Of a DNA stretch of 20,935 nucleotides, positions 6,416 through 15,907 are shown piece after piece (position 1 is the stretch's first letter; each line of letters opens with the position of its first letter). The stretch is from a virus. The stretch lies in IMG/VR virus record IMGVR_UViG_3300050014_000694, positions 1-20,935 of that record; one strand, 5' to 3'. The translations under genes were made by a program, and so were the position numbers. The notes under the pieces are model-generated. The model searched no databases. It saw only the letters and a program-made list of their open reading frames with translations, and was not told the origin of the DNA.

Positions 6416-9400
6416 TCAGTGCACCACATTCTTGGTCACTCCATAAAGATCCCGCGCCAGGTGGGAAAGCGAAGCCGCAGCCGCGATTGTGTCATTAAAG
6501 ACCCCCATTCCGGAGAGGATCGCTTCCGCGTCCTTGAGCGCGGTACTAACGTCGCCTTCTCCGTCGAACCAACCCGGCACATGCTTCGCCGCAGCGGCAC
6601 CTTGGGAGACGTTGGAAAACAGATTGCCAGAGGGTTGGTACTCCCCGAACGCCTTGAATACCGCGCCTTGCACCAGATCCCCAAAAACCGGGATGCCTTG
6701 CAGCGGGCCTGTGAGCGCAGAGAGGGCCAGTCGCCGGGATCCCCAGTTCTTTTCATCAAACCATTTGTCGTCCTTCCCTTCGTCCTTGAGATCCCTCACC
6801 ACGGCCCGCACCAGCGATGCCCCGAGCCCACCCACCAGCCAGGCCACAGCGAGCGCCCGAGCCTTGCGGGCAGCGCTGGCGTCCGGATTCGCCAGCTGCC
6901 ATGCGGCATAAGCCAGTTTCTGCCGTCCTTCAGAAGAGAATGCCCACACCAGCTTCATAATGGGGTTGGTGGATGTCGCTTCAAAAAGCGAGCGGGCCCC
7001 GGGTCGCGTTGGTTGCGCGATACGGTCCGTGATGCGTTCCGCCGATTGCAGGGCAAACGCTTCCGCTGTTTCTGCTGTGAGGCCGTGTTCACGGGCAACC
7101 TTGCGTTGGTAATCATGCACGATAGCGAAGGACCCGGCGGTAAACAGCGCGTCCGCGCCGCCAATGAGATTGCCGAGCCGGGCGATTTGATGCGTCAGCA
7201 CGTTGGGCCGCGCTGAGTGCATTCCTTCCATTGCCTGCCTAACCACGGGCGGCAGCTCCTGCAAGCGGCGTTGGATGTACTCGCTGCGAATCGCTTCCCC
7301 CCACCCGAGTTGACCAGTGAACAGCATTCCCAGCCGCTTGGCAAAAGACACGGTGGGCATTTCCGCCAATGCCGCCCCGAGCTGCACGGATTGAATTGCC
7401 AGCACACTGGCCCGTCCCACCAGCGCCATGGACGCCGCGCGGTTTGTGTTGCGGTTGAGTTGCTTGTTGAACGCCAGATGGGCCGCCGCATCGCGAGTGC
7501 CGCCTTGCGCAAAGTAATCCACCCAAGCCCGCAATACCCCGAGCCCCTCTTCTCCGGCGCTCGCTTGCACGGAGTTTCCCACGTCCCGCCGATTCAGCAG
7601 CGCCATGGCTTCCGAGGCGAAGCCCGCATAAGCGATGAAGTGTTCCATCTGCTTGGTGTGACCGATATAGGTTTGCAGCGCATCCCTAAAATCCGGTTCA
7701 GCCACGGCGCTTTGCGAGCGATTCCGCAGGCTTCCAGGTGTGACCGATGTCCCATTCATGGAGAACCCGCTCACTGGGTCCACCATCTGCCCGGCTGCCG
7801 CTTGTTGCGGTTTGACCGTGATCGGGCTGTAATTCTTGTGGTGCGGCATGTTCACCCCGTAAAGCCCGCGAAACACCGTGTTGATCCGCTCGTATTCCGC
7901 CGCGTAACGCTCGATGAGGTGCAGACGCACCGCTTTGGCTTCCGGCGTGATTTGGCTCTCGATTGCATCCATGTCCGCTTGCCGGTAATGCCACTCACCG
8001 ACCGGCTTTCCTGTGTCATCCAACACGCCTTCCATGTGCCTCTTGCCATCGTCCTGCCGCCACATCATTGAGGCAGCTATCGCTTGCAGTTGGGTGAAGG
8101 TTTCAGTCTTCCCGTTCCAGAGGATGATTTGAATATCGTTCTTAACCCCCATGTCATACCGCAGGATCTCACCCTTGAGCCTGGAGCCCGCCAGTGAGGT
8201 GAACAAGTCCTCCAGCGCCACCATGGACGCGTTGATTGAATCGCTCTTGCGATACGAGGCATTGCGTTCCGCGTCATTCAATGAATTGGCCTCCACGGAG
8301 TTTTCGCCGAACACAAAGTGCAGCACATGTTCAAAGCTGAGCAGGGATACCAGATTCTTTTTCCACCCCCCCTTGAGAGAGTTTTCCTCCAGCACCTTTT
8401 TCTTGCGCTCTTCCTTGTCTCCCGTGGTTCCGAGACGGTTCACGTCGCCTATCAAAGCCCCACGCGCTTTTTCCCGCCTCTCCGCACGCTTTGACCATAG
8501 AATTTTAGCGGCCATATACCCGCCTGCAAACATCTTGTCCGCTTCCAGAAATGCCGATTCGCGCCGGCCCGCATCTGCCTTGGACCAGTTCCCCACCAAG
8601 CGAACCATATTTGCCGCCATCGTGTAATGCGCGGCATCCTCCGGCGAAGTGTCCGCGTGTTCTGCCAAACCGTCCAGCCTGCCTGCTTCAGCTTCCGTTT
8701 GTTTGGCGTCCATGAACATTGCCGCTTCGATCAGCCGGAAAATATCGTGAATCTCAGGAGTGAGTTTGCCCGTGGGCTTTTCCCCGGGTGCGTCCTTGGT
8801 TGGTTTGGACCGTTTAAGAAGGTCGCGAAACTCTGCGTCATAGCTTTTGCGCATCCAGCTTTCCAATTCCTTGTCCGCTGCCGCTAGTTTTTCCCGCAGA
8901 TAATCCAGCCGCGCGTCATCGCTACCCAGCCGCGCCATTTGGGTGTATCCACCCAGCTTCCCACGAATCTCGGGCGGAAGCGCCGTCATGATGGCATCCA
9001 TCGCCACCAACGCCCGCAGGATTTCCACCTTTGGACTGTAGTTTTCCTTTTGATTTCCCGTCTCATTGGCCAGCCAGGCGTTTGCTTCCTCCTTGGCCTT
9101 GGCTTGCGCTTCCTTCATTTTGCCTACCATGGCCTGTTCCTGCCGCAGAAGGTTCCACATGGCATCCGCTGTGGGTTCCTTGATTAAATGCGCATCAAAC
9201 AATTCCTGTGCCGCTTGGTCCGGCATCAGCGTCCCACCAAAAACCGCGCGCGAAATCCCGTCGGCCCCGTCATACTCCCCGGCCCGGTGCAGGCGGAACA
9301 TATCCGGATGATCCTTGAGCGCCTGTGTCTTGCTCATGATCCGTCCGCGCAAATGAGAATCGGGGTCCGCCAGCAGCTGGTGACCAGGCTGTGCCTTGAT

Positions 9401-12400
9401 CCGCGTCAAATCCTCGTCACTCAAAATCCCGTAGTGCCTTCCCCACACCTCCCCGGCCAATTCTTCCGCCCGCATCGCTTCGCGCATCGCCGCCTCCTTC
9501 AGCAAACTTTTGCCCGGGCGCTTGCCTCCGGCCAGCAACTCCAGCCGCTCATTCACGAGCTTCAGCGACTCGAAGTTGCGCGCTACCTTGCTCATTGCCT
9601 GGACGCGGCGCAACGGGTCTTTGATCCTCCGGATCGCATCCCCCATCATGAACCCAGCCAGGTCTGCCGGGCCGATGGAAAACGCGGTATCCTTGCCCTT
9701 GGCAAACCTTTGGGAAATCACCGCGCGGGCTTCCGTCTCACCGGGCAATGTCACCATGCCCTCGAATCTCACATCATCACCAAACGCCTGGTTGTGCAGG
9801 GCCCAGCGTTGGAGATATTTACCGCCGTCCTCACCCTGCGCGCCAAACAAACCGGGCTTGCTCAGTTTAACCACGCGCCCCGACGTCTCGTCGTAAAGCA
9901 CCACATGCTCGCCGCCACGCGGAGCGTCGGAACCGCCTAAGGCTTGGATCGGTCCGGGTTCGAGGACGCGTCCAGAACGCTTCGCCCATTCCATGATTCC
10001 GGCATAACCGACGAGTTCTCGCCCAAGTTTCCGCCGCTTTTCTCCATCTGCGCGTACGCCTTCCGCGCCGACACGCGGCTCTTGTCCGGTGATTGCTTCA
10101 AGGATTGTTTTTGGGTTGCGAACTCGCTCATCGCCGACAGTGTTTGCTTTGGTTGTAGAGGAGTCAAGAGGTAAGATTATCGCGGGAACCCCGATGGAAA
10201 ACGGAATATCCATGTCTTCCGAGCTGCCGCTCGTGTAAATATCCGCTGCCGCCTTTTCAACCGCCGCGTCATGTTCCGCCTGAGCGTCAGTTCCTAGCAG
10301 TTTATTCAAGTAACCCTCGTACCTCGCCTTATCAAATATCCCTTCCCGCTCCGCTTTCCTGAGCGCAAGCGCCCGTTGCAGGGAAAGGCCCCAATGCGCG
10401 CGCACCGCATTTAGGAACGCTGTGAACTTCCGCGCTGCCTCCGGTGCCAGCTTGGCAATAGCGTTCAGATTTCGCGTGATAAAGCCGGGCTTAAGAGTGA
10501 GCGGTCCGCCCTTGCCCTTGCGCGAACGCAGGATTTCCATTTCCCCAATATGACCGCAGGCCTCGTCAAGCATCGTGTCGGTGATTTCCGCGTCCGCCAG
10601 GTTCTTTGGCAGGAAGCGCAATTGCTGGGTGCTGCGGGCATCGCCCTTGCTCCACTTCCCGTTCAGAACCGTGTCGAGCGAGCGCAGCACCGCGATTTCA
10701 TCCTCGCGGGTGAGCCTGCCCGCCGCGCGCGCATCGCGCCGCAGCCGGTGAAACGTCTCGTGAAACACATCCGTCACGCTGGAACCGGCAAACAGGCGCT
10801 CCACGGGCGCGCGCTGGTCGGATGCCGACACGCTGGCACCGAGAATGCTTTGCGCAATCGATCCGTCGCCGCCGGCCATGCGTTCCTTGAGCTCGATTTG
10901 TTCCGCGTAGCGTTTTGCGTTGCGCGGATCTTCCGTCGCCGCCTTGGCTTCCGTCATCATGTTGGCCAACTCCAGACTCACCGAGGCGTCTTCTTCCCCT
11001 TTACCCAGGGCGCGCGCTTGCTGTGCCGCTTCCATCATTGTCCCCACATAGGCGATATGATCGGCGCTAAAATCATCCATCGCCGTAGTGTGGGTCTGTA
11101 CGATCTTGAGCGCTCCAGCCGCATCCGGAGAAGCTCCGATTTCCTCCCCGCTGTCCCGGTCCCGCACGCTCCATCCCGCAGCCGTGTGCACCAGGTCGGG
11201 CAATACTCCCGCCGCCTTTCCTTCCTGCGCCAGCAACAAGCCTCCCACTTGCGCTTTCACCAGGGTGTCCACTGCCGCCCGGGCTTCTGCGCTGTGTGGA
11301 TCCGCTGCCAGCATGCCTACATCCACCGCCCGGTTGAGTGAGCTTTGCCCCTTGGCCGCCGCCGCGTGAATGGCTGCCGCGTGATCCTTGCGCATGCCCA
11401 GGGCCGCCAGTTCTTCCGGAGTTGCCTTAGCGAAGGCCCCCGCCCGCGCTTCTTGCGATACCCCGCCCGCCGCGCCGAGGATGGCCAGAGGAAGCATGGA
11501 AACGAAGATGCTGAAGGATTGACCCCAGAAGCCGTCCAGCACGCCGTCCTTGCCCGTCCAGCGCACATCCGGCACATCCGCGTCCAGCGCGTTGCCGATG
11601 TCTTGGGTCAAAGGCACCATAAGGTTTTGAACTTGCTCGATCGCGGTTTCCTCCACCCCACCAACCAAGGATCTTGCAGCACCGCGCAACAGGCGGGTTT
11701 TGATTTTGTCCCCCATGGCACCCAACGTCTTTCCCAGAATTGGCAGCTTGCCCAGCCACAGAGAAGCTTCCAGCTTTTCCAGCGCCGCTTGCGGTATAGC
11801 CAAATAGGGTGCCCATTGTTCTGCGCGGGTGCTCGCGTCGGCCTCACTCATTCCTGATTGCCGAAGTCCATTGCGCAAATCGTCGTAAGCCTGTCCCTGC
11901 ATCGACAGATAGATCAGCGGCACGCCTGCAAACGGGATCGCCGCTTCCGCGGTGGATGCCAATGCACCCGGAATGCCATACAGCCCGCTTTCCACCAGCC
12001 CCGGCGCACCGGTCCGCCAGGCGGATTTCATCGGGTTGTAGGCATTCTGTTCAATCCGCCTCACATCCGAGGCGAAGTTCTTGCGTGCCATGAAATCGGA
12101 CCGAGCCTTATCAGCGATCGTCTTTGCCTTGGCGTCCTGCCCGCTGGTTGCCGTCATCACTTGCCCGATGCCACCAGGGATCGGCATCCCGCTGAACATG
12201 TTCATTACACCCGCTTCGAAAGCGCTGCTTGCCAGGTTATCCACATCACGCCCGCCTTGCTTGGCCAAATTGGCAAAAAATCCGGCCTTCTCTTCCTTGG
12301 GAAACGCCTTGGCCACCAGTCCCAGTGCGTTCATGAAGTTTTCCCGCTGACCTTCCGGTAATTGGCCATAGACGTCGAATGCCGTGGCGGCCGCGTCCCG

Positions 12401-13252
12401 TGATCCGGCTTCCGTGAATACCGCCTTCACTCCCGTGACCGTCCCATAAAGCCCGGTGAACAGGTTTTTTGCCAGCGCTTGAGAAGCGGTTCCAAGCACC
12501 TCGCTGGCGGTTCCGGCACCGCCTTGGGTCATCTTGGACCACACTTGTTGCAGTTGCGGTGCGAAGGGTTGCAGAATCTCCCGGCCTGCCATTTCTGCCG
12601 CGTGAAATTGCTCGTGATAATCCGCTTCCGCTTCGGGCCGGTAACCCGGCATTGCCTTAATGCTTTCGCGAGTGCTCTTCCAGTCCTGCGGGCTTGCCCC
12701 TGGTTGGATGCCGGCAATCACCGCCGTGTTCCATCCGTTGTCATGCAGGTACTCGCCCAGCGCCTTGTCATCCTTGCGTTGTGTATGATCCCTGAGAATC
12801 TCCGCGTGAAAGGCATCCTCGCTTTCCGCTCCCTTGCCATCAAACAACTGATTAGCCACCGTCACCCGCAATAGGTGCCTATCCAGTCCGCGCACGGGAA
12901 CCGGTTCCCCTCCATTGTGAAGAGCCATGAACGCGTCATTAATCGCCAGTCGTTGGCCTTCCTTCACGGAGCGCGCAAAACTCAGATCTCTGGCTTTGAA
13001 ATGCGCGTCAGGATCAGCTACGATCTTGTCAAACGTATCCTGTGCCTTGGTCTGCCACTCCGCTTGCGAAGCCGCCGTTTCCCGCGCCTGCACATCCCAC
13101 GTGTTTTCCCCGAAGGCTTCCACCATCGCAGGTGCTGCCGCGGATTGCGGGATTCCCACCGAGGCATCCAGCACGGGAGAAGCATCAGGAAGGGCAAGTT
13201 GAGCGTCCAGCGAAGGCGCTACATTGGATTGGAACGGTAGGATGGTTGCCAT
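6416..13252 (-). CDS. giant polyvalent internal virion protein (gp16 position) with metallopeptidase-like and kinase-like regions
   Basis: At 2278 residues this fills the slot of T7 gp16, the large ejected protein, but is far longer than gp16. Hydrophobic segments lie at about 426-450, 577-597 and 2133-2150. About 820-905 is a gluzincin-like peptidase region with H831-E-T-F-H835 and a later candidate ligand E897 (MLDEACGH). About 1048-1188 matches the N-terminal half of the kinase found in polyvalent proteins: GGEHVVLYDETSGRVVKL with K1129, then YLQRWALHNQAFGDDVRFEG and AVISQRF. The C-lobe motifs are absent. FSIG motifs at 1018-1021 and 1191-1194 bracket the kinase region. About 1460-1500 is charged. 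The end (about 2095-2278) resembles the conserved C-terminal region of large polyvalent phage proteins. It probably enters the host with the DNA and acts early. The start overlaps the lysozyme gene by 34 bases and lacks a clear Shine-Dalgarno site. Confidence 0.8.
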   Translation of the reverse strand: MATILPFQSNVAPSLDAQLALPDASPVLDASVGIPQSAAAPAMVEAFGENTWDVQARETAASQAEWQTKAQDTFDKIVADPDAHFKARDLSFARSVKEGQRLAINDAFMALHNGGEPVPVRGLDRHLLRVTVANQLFDGKGAESEDAFHAEILRDHTQRKDDKALGEYLHDNGWNTAVIAGIQPGASPQDWKSTRESIKAMPGYRPEAEADYHEQFHAAEMAGREILQPFAPQLQQVWSKMTQGGAGTASEVLGTASQALAKNLFTGLYGTVTGVKAVFTEAGSRDAAATAFDVYGQLPEGQRENFMNALGLVAKAFPKEEKAGFFANLAKQGGRDVDNLASSAFEAGVMNMFSGMPIPGGIGQVMTATSGQDAKAKTIADKARSDFMARKNFASDVRRIEQNAYNPMKSAWRTGAPGLVESGLYGIPGALASTAEAAIPFAGVPLIYLSMQGQAYDDLRNGLRQSGMSEADASTRAEQWAPYLAIPQAALEKLEASLWLGKLPILGKTLGAMGDKIKTRLLRGAARSLVGGVEETAIEQVQNLMVPLTQDIGNALDADVPDVRWTGKDGVLDGFWGQSFSIFVSMLPLAILGAAGGVSQEARAGAFAKATPEELAALGMRKDHAAAIHAAAAKGQSSLNRAVDVGMLAADPHSAEARAAVDTLVKAQVGGLLLAQEGKAAGVLPDLVHTAAGWSVRDRDSGEEIGASPDAAGALKIVQTHTTAMDDFSADHIAYVGTMMEAAQQARALGKGEEDASVSLELANMMTEAKAATEDPRNAKRYAEQIELKERMAGGDGSIAQSILGASVSASDQRAPVERLFAGSSVTDVFHETFHRLRRDARAAGRLTREDEIAVLRSLDTVLNGKWSKGDARSTQQLRFLPKNLADAEITDTMLDEACGHIGEMEILRSRKGKGGPLTLKPGFITRNLNAIAKLAPEAARKFTAFLNAVRAHWGLSLQRALALRKAEREGIFDKARYEGYLNKLLGTDAQAEHDAAVEKAAADIYTSGSSEDMDIPFSIGVPAIILPLDSSTTKANTVGDERVRNPKTILEAITGQEPRVGAEGVRADGEKRRKLGRELVGYAGIMEWAKRSGRVLEPGPIQALGGSDAPRGGEHVVLYDETSGRVVKLSKPGLFGAQGEDGGKYLQRWALHNQAFGDDVRFEGMVTLPGETEARAVISQRFAKGKDTAFSIGPADLAGFMMGDAIRRIKDPLRRVQAMSKVARNFESLKLVNERLELLAGGKRPGKSLLKEAAMREAMRAEELAGEVWGRHYGILSDEDLTRIKAQPGHQLLADPDSHLRGRIMSKTQALKDHPDMFRLHRAGEYDGADGISRAVFGGTLMPDQAAQELFDAHLIKEPTADAMWNLLRQEQAMVGKMKEAQAKAKEEANAWLANETGNQKENYSPKVEILRALVAMDAIMTALPPEIRGKLGGYTQMARLGSDDARLDYLREKLAAADKELESWMRKSYDAEFRDLLKRSKPTKDAPGEKPTGKLTPEIHDIFRLIEAAMFMDAKQTEAEAGRLDGLAEHADTSPEDAAHYTMAANMVRLVGNWSKADAGRRESAFLEADKMFAGGYMAAKILWSKRAERREKARGALIGDVNRLGTTGDKEERKKKVLEENSLKGGWKKNLVSLLSFEHVLHFVFGENSVEANSLNDAERNASYRKSDSINASMVALEDLFTSLAGSRLKGEILRYDMGVKNDIQIILWNGKTETFTQLQAIAASMMWRQDDGKRHMEGVLDDTGKPVGEWHYRQADMDAIESQITPEAKAVRLHLIERYAAEYERINTVFRGLYGVNMPHHKNYSPITVKPQQAAAGQMVDPVSGFSMNGTSVTPGSLRNRSQSAVAEPDFRDALQTYIGHTKQMEHFIAYAGFASEAMALLNRRDVGNSVQASAGEEGLGVLRAWVDYFAQGGTRDAAAHLAFNKQLNRNTNRAASMALVGRASVLAIQSVQLGAALAEMPTVSFAKRLGMLFTGQLGWGEAIRSEYIQRRLQELPPVVRQAMEGMHSARPNVLTHQIARLGNLIGGADALFTAGSFAIVHDYQRKVAREHGLTAETAEAFALQSAERITDRIAQPTRPGARSLFEATSTNPIMKLVWAFSSEGRQKLAYAAWQLANPDASAARKARALAVAWLVGGLGASLVRAVVRDLKDEGKDDKWFDEKNWGSRRLALSALTGPLQGIPVFGDLVQGAVFKAFGEYQPSGNLFSNVSQGAAAAKHVPGWFDGEGDVSTALKDAEAILSGMGVFNDTIAAAASLSHLARDLYGVTKNVVH

Positions 13253-15408
13253 GGTTGAATTTTCAGTGGATTCTTGGCAACCGGACTGGGTGCAGTTGGT
13301 ACGCTTGCGGCCTTCCCGGCGTAGCCATTGAGGAAGATCGCCTGTTCTGCCGCTCGCCTGGCCTCGAGTCCCGGCAGGCGCTCACCTCCTGCGTGGCGAT
13401 ACAAGGGCAGCGTGGCCGCGATTTCCGCTTTACTGCGGGTCCCACCATTCAACAGCGAGTCAAGATGTCCGGTGTTGAAATCAAAGCTCGTGAGCGCGTC
13501 CACTTCGTTCGGCGTGAGTCCCAGCTGGTATTCCGTGTTTGCTTTCTCCACCCGCCCCCGGTGCATCGCCAGTTCCGAAGCGAGTCGCTTCTCTGCTTCC
13601 GCCTGGTTGATAACCTCGCCCTGTTTGGACCGGGTGCCATAGCCAATGCTCCATTGATGCACGTCCCAATACGCAGTTCGAAAGAACCCCCCAGGCGCGC
13701 CGCCCGCTTCGAATTGCTTCACCGTATCAATCAGATTGGATGCAGGAACCGAGTCGTTGCCAGCACCTATAGGCTTGGCCCGGGTTTCGTAAGTCCCAGC
13801 CTGCAACCGCTTGCGGGTTTCCTCCCCTGCCAACTCAAACACTTGTTGGTCGATTTCCTTGGACGATGCCTTGGGGTTGACTTTCAACCAGCTTGCCAAT
13901 TCCGTTTTTGCCAGTCCGAGCGCTTCCTGTGCCCTGAGTTTTTCAGTAATCGCCGCGTCCGCCGCCTCCGGGTCGATCCAATCCACCTTTGTCGTTCCAT
14001 TCAGAATTGCATCAGCCGTGGCCGCCACCAACCCGCCGGCCGTGGCCTTGTCCGAGTTGCCGCGTTTTTCCCATAGGCTTTGAAACATTTCCTTGCGAGC
14101 CGCGTCGTTTGGCACCGCGTTCATGGTCGATCCCTTGGCGGTAATGATTGTTTGAACTTCGGTGGGTGAAAATCCGAGCGAGGCAAGCTTTTCTTCAGAG
14201 CGCAGAAACCCGGCGTCAATAAACCGCTGGGTGTGGTACTCGCTTTCCACAGTTCCTTTCAGATTACCAAAGCGCCCGTCTTTGGCTGCCGCGTCCAGGG
14301 ACTTCATGGCCGCCTGTGCATGCGTCGTGATTTCATCCAGCTTCTGAGCCCGGGCGTCCTTAATGTTTTTTTCCAGCTCAACGCGAATCGCGCCCTCTGG
14401 CAGACTGCGCACCGCGCCGTCCATCTTGGCAAACTGGCTGTCATACCCATCCGTCACCGGATTGTAATCCGCTAGTGCAGCCGTCACGGCACCCACCACT
14501 TGGTTTTGATATTCTGGCGTGGCTCGGCGTTGCTTTTCCGCGTCGGATTGATTCTTAGCCAATGCGTCCTTGAGATCCGCCAGCACCGCAGGACGCAAAC
14601 CTGCGCCGATCTCATCAATTTGTGCCGGCGTGGTGATATAGTCGGTCGCCATCCCGTCATGAATCGCCGAAATCAGATCATAGGTCTTTTCCCTAACGGC
14701 GGTTTTCGCCTGTCGTTGCAGCGTCATCACGCTTTCCGGAGTGGCTGCCGGGTGTTGTTTCAGGTACTCTGGATCCGCCAGTGCCTTTTCCGCGCCCAGC
14801 GGATCGCGCAGGATCGCCTGTTGAGCTTCCCGGTAATCGAAGTGGTACGCCACCTTGCGTTGGATAGCGTCCATTTCCTCCGGTGTCTTTGCCCCTGTGG
14901 CCCGCATCCGTTCCACCACCCCCAGCGCCGATGCCTGGTCCGGTGCCGCCTCGATCTCATTGCCGAAGGCGGTGTCCGCCCGCTTCTCAGCCAGTCGCGC
15001 CGCATCCTCCCCCGCCGCGATGGTCGCCCGGGAAACAAACTCCCCGGCATGCAGCGCCAGCCGGTCCCGCACGGCGGGGGGCATGTCCGGGGTCACCAGG
15101 GAGTTTTGCGCGCCAGCCAGAAAGGTTTTCGTCTTGGCCAGGCGTGCCGCCGGGTCCTGTTCGTTTTGCAGCCCCAGCTGGAATGCCGAGTAATCCCCGG
15201 CCAGCTGCTGCCGCGCCTCGCTTTCCACCCGCGCGTTTTCGATTTGTTGCGCCTTGAGTGCCGTGGTCTGGAAGTGCTCGCCCAGGCTCGCCAGGCCCTG
15301 CGCCAGCGGCCCGAGGGCCCGCGCGGGAGCAGCCGCCACCCCGGCATCGGCGAAGGGCATGCCGATGGCAGTCTGTTGCAGAGCGGGTGTGTCTGGAATG
15401 CGGATCAT
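13219..15408 (-). CDS. internal virion protein (gp15-like) with C-terminal GH24 lysozyme domain
   Basis: This 729-residue protein is close in length to T7 gp15 and sits in the same gene order. Residues 1-550 are largely helical, Ala/Gln/Glu-rich and without a recognised domain. Residues about 556-695 form a T4-type lysozyme (GH24) domain: F566-E567-AGG, YWDVHQWSIGYG with D582 and S587 where T4 lysozyme has its catalytic Thr, then LTPNEVDALTSFDFNTG (631-647) and RRAAEQAIFLNG (684-695). It would open a local hole in peptidoglycan during DNA ejection. The tail (about 696-729) is Pro/Ser-rich. The ATG overlaps the upstream stop as ATGA (15408-15405), and the 3' end overlaps the giant gene by 34 bases. 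Confidence 0.85.
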   Translation of the reverse strand: MIRIPDTPALQQTAIGMPFADAGVAAAPARALGPLAQGLASLGEHFQTTALKAQQIENARVESEARQQLAGDYSAFQLGLQNEQDPAARLAKTKTFLAGAQNSLVTPDMPPAVRDRLALHAGEFVSRATIAAGEDAARLAEKRADTAFGNEIEAAPDQASALGVVERMRATGAKTPEEMDAIQRKVAYHFDYREAQQAILRDPLGAEKALADPEYLKQHPAATPESVMTLQRQAKTAVREKTYDLISAIHDGMATDYITTPAQIDEIGAGLRPAVLADLKDALAKNQSDAEKQRRATPEYQNQVVGAVTAALADYNPVTDGYDSQFAKMDGAVRSLPEGAIRVELEKNIKDARAQKLDEITTHAQAAMKSLDAAAKDGRFGNLKGTVESEYHTQRFIDAGFLRSEEKLASLGFSPTEVQTIITAKGSTMNAVPNDAARKEMFQSLWEKRGNSDKATAGGLVAATADAILNGTTKVDWIDPEAADAAITEKLRAQEALGLAKTELASWLKVNPKASSKEIDQQVFELAGEETRKRLQAGTYETRAKPIGAGNDSVPASNLIDTVKQFEAGGAPGGFFRTAYWDVHQWSIGYGTRSKQGEVINQAEAEKRLASELAMHRGRVEKANTEYQLGLTPNEVDALTSFDFNTGHLDSLLNGGTRSKAEIAATLPLYRHAGGERLPGLEARRAAEQAIFLNGYAGKAASVPTAPSPVAKNPLKIQPWQPSYRSNPM

Positions 15409-15890
15409 GGTAAAGTGCCGTTATATTTGTGGGTGTCGTACATCGATGCTGCTTGGCCGAATCCTTGCAGGCCGGTGCCTGCCGCCGAGAACAGCGAAGC
15501 CTGCTTTTGGGTTGCCCCCTCATAGCGCAGCATCGCCTGCTTCTGCCGGTTGGCTGCAAGCTGCATGTTGGTCGATCGCGCCGCGTCGGAAATGCTGGTT
15601 TGGAACGCGCTTGCCGTGTCGCCGAAGATTTGCAGGGCCGTACCGGTGTCGCTCTGCACCCCGCTCGTGGAAAGCCGCGCGTGGATGGCGCTCAGGTGCC
15701 GGTCCTGGTTCGTGCGCTCGCGGGACACCCCCTGCATGAACTCCGCTTCCTTGTTTTTGCCTTCCGCCGCCAACAGTTGCGCGTTGTAATCCGCCACGGC
15801 ACTCGCTGCCTTCCCCTGCTGCATCTGCGAGTACATCCCTACCCCCGTCGAAACGGCAGAAAACAACAATCCTGTGGCGGCGAGTCCCAT
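15405..15890 (-). CDS. internal virion protein, T7 gp14-like
   Basis: This 161-residue protein starts with a hydrophobic, Gly/Ala-rich segment (MGLAATGLLFSAVSTGVGMY, 1-20) followed by an Ala/Gln-rich helical body with charged stretches (about 22-135). It ends in a Gly/Ala-rich tail. This matches the small core protein gp14 of T7-like phages, which forms a pore in the outer membrane on ejection, and it is followed by a gp15-sized gene. I chose the ATG at 15890 because it opens directly on the hydrophobic segment and lies 17 bases after the previous stop. The open frame continues upstream but only inside the previous gene. The family call rests on composition and position more than on signature residues. 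Confidence 0.7.
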   Translation of the reverse strand: MGLAATGLLFSAVSTGVGMYSQMQQGKAASAVADYNAQLLAAEGKNKEAEFMQGVSRERTNQDRHLSAIHARLSTSGVQSDTGTALQIFGDTASAFQTSISDAARSTNMQLAANRQKQAMLRYEGATQKQASLFSAAGTGLQGFGQAASMYDTHKYNGTLP

Positions 15891-15907
15891 GGCGATCGCC
15901 AGCCTAT

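Noticed and set aside
6416-13252. A frameshift or fusion artefact explaining the giant ORF
   Set aside because: The frame is open throughout with even coding character, and the size is normal for polyvalent phage proteins; only the half-kinase hints at a past in-frame deletion.
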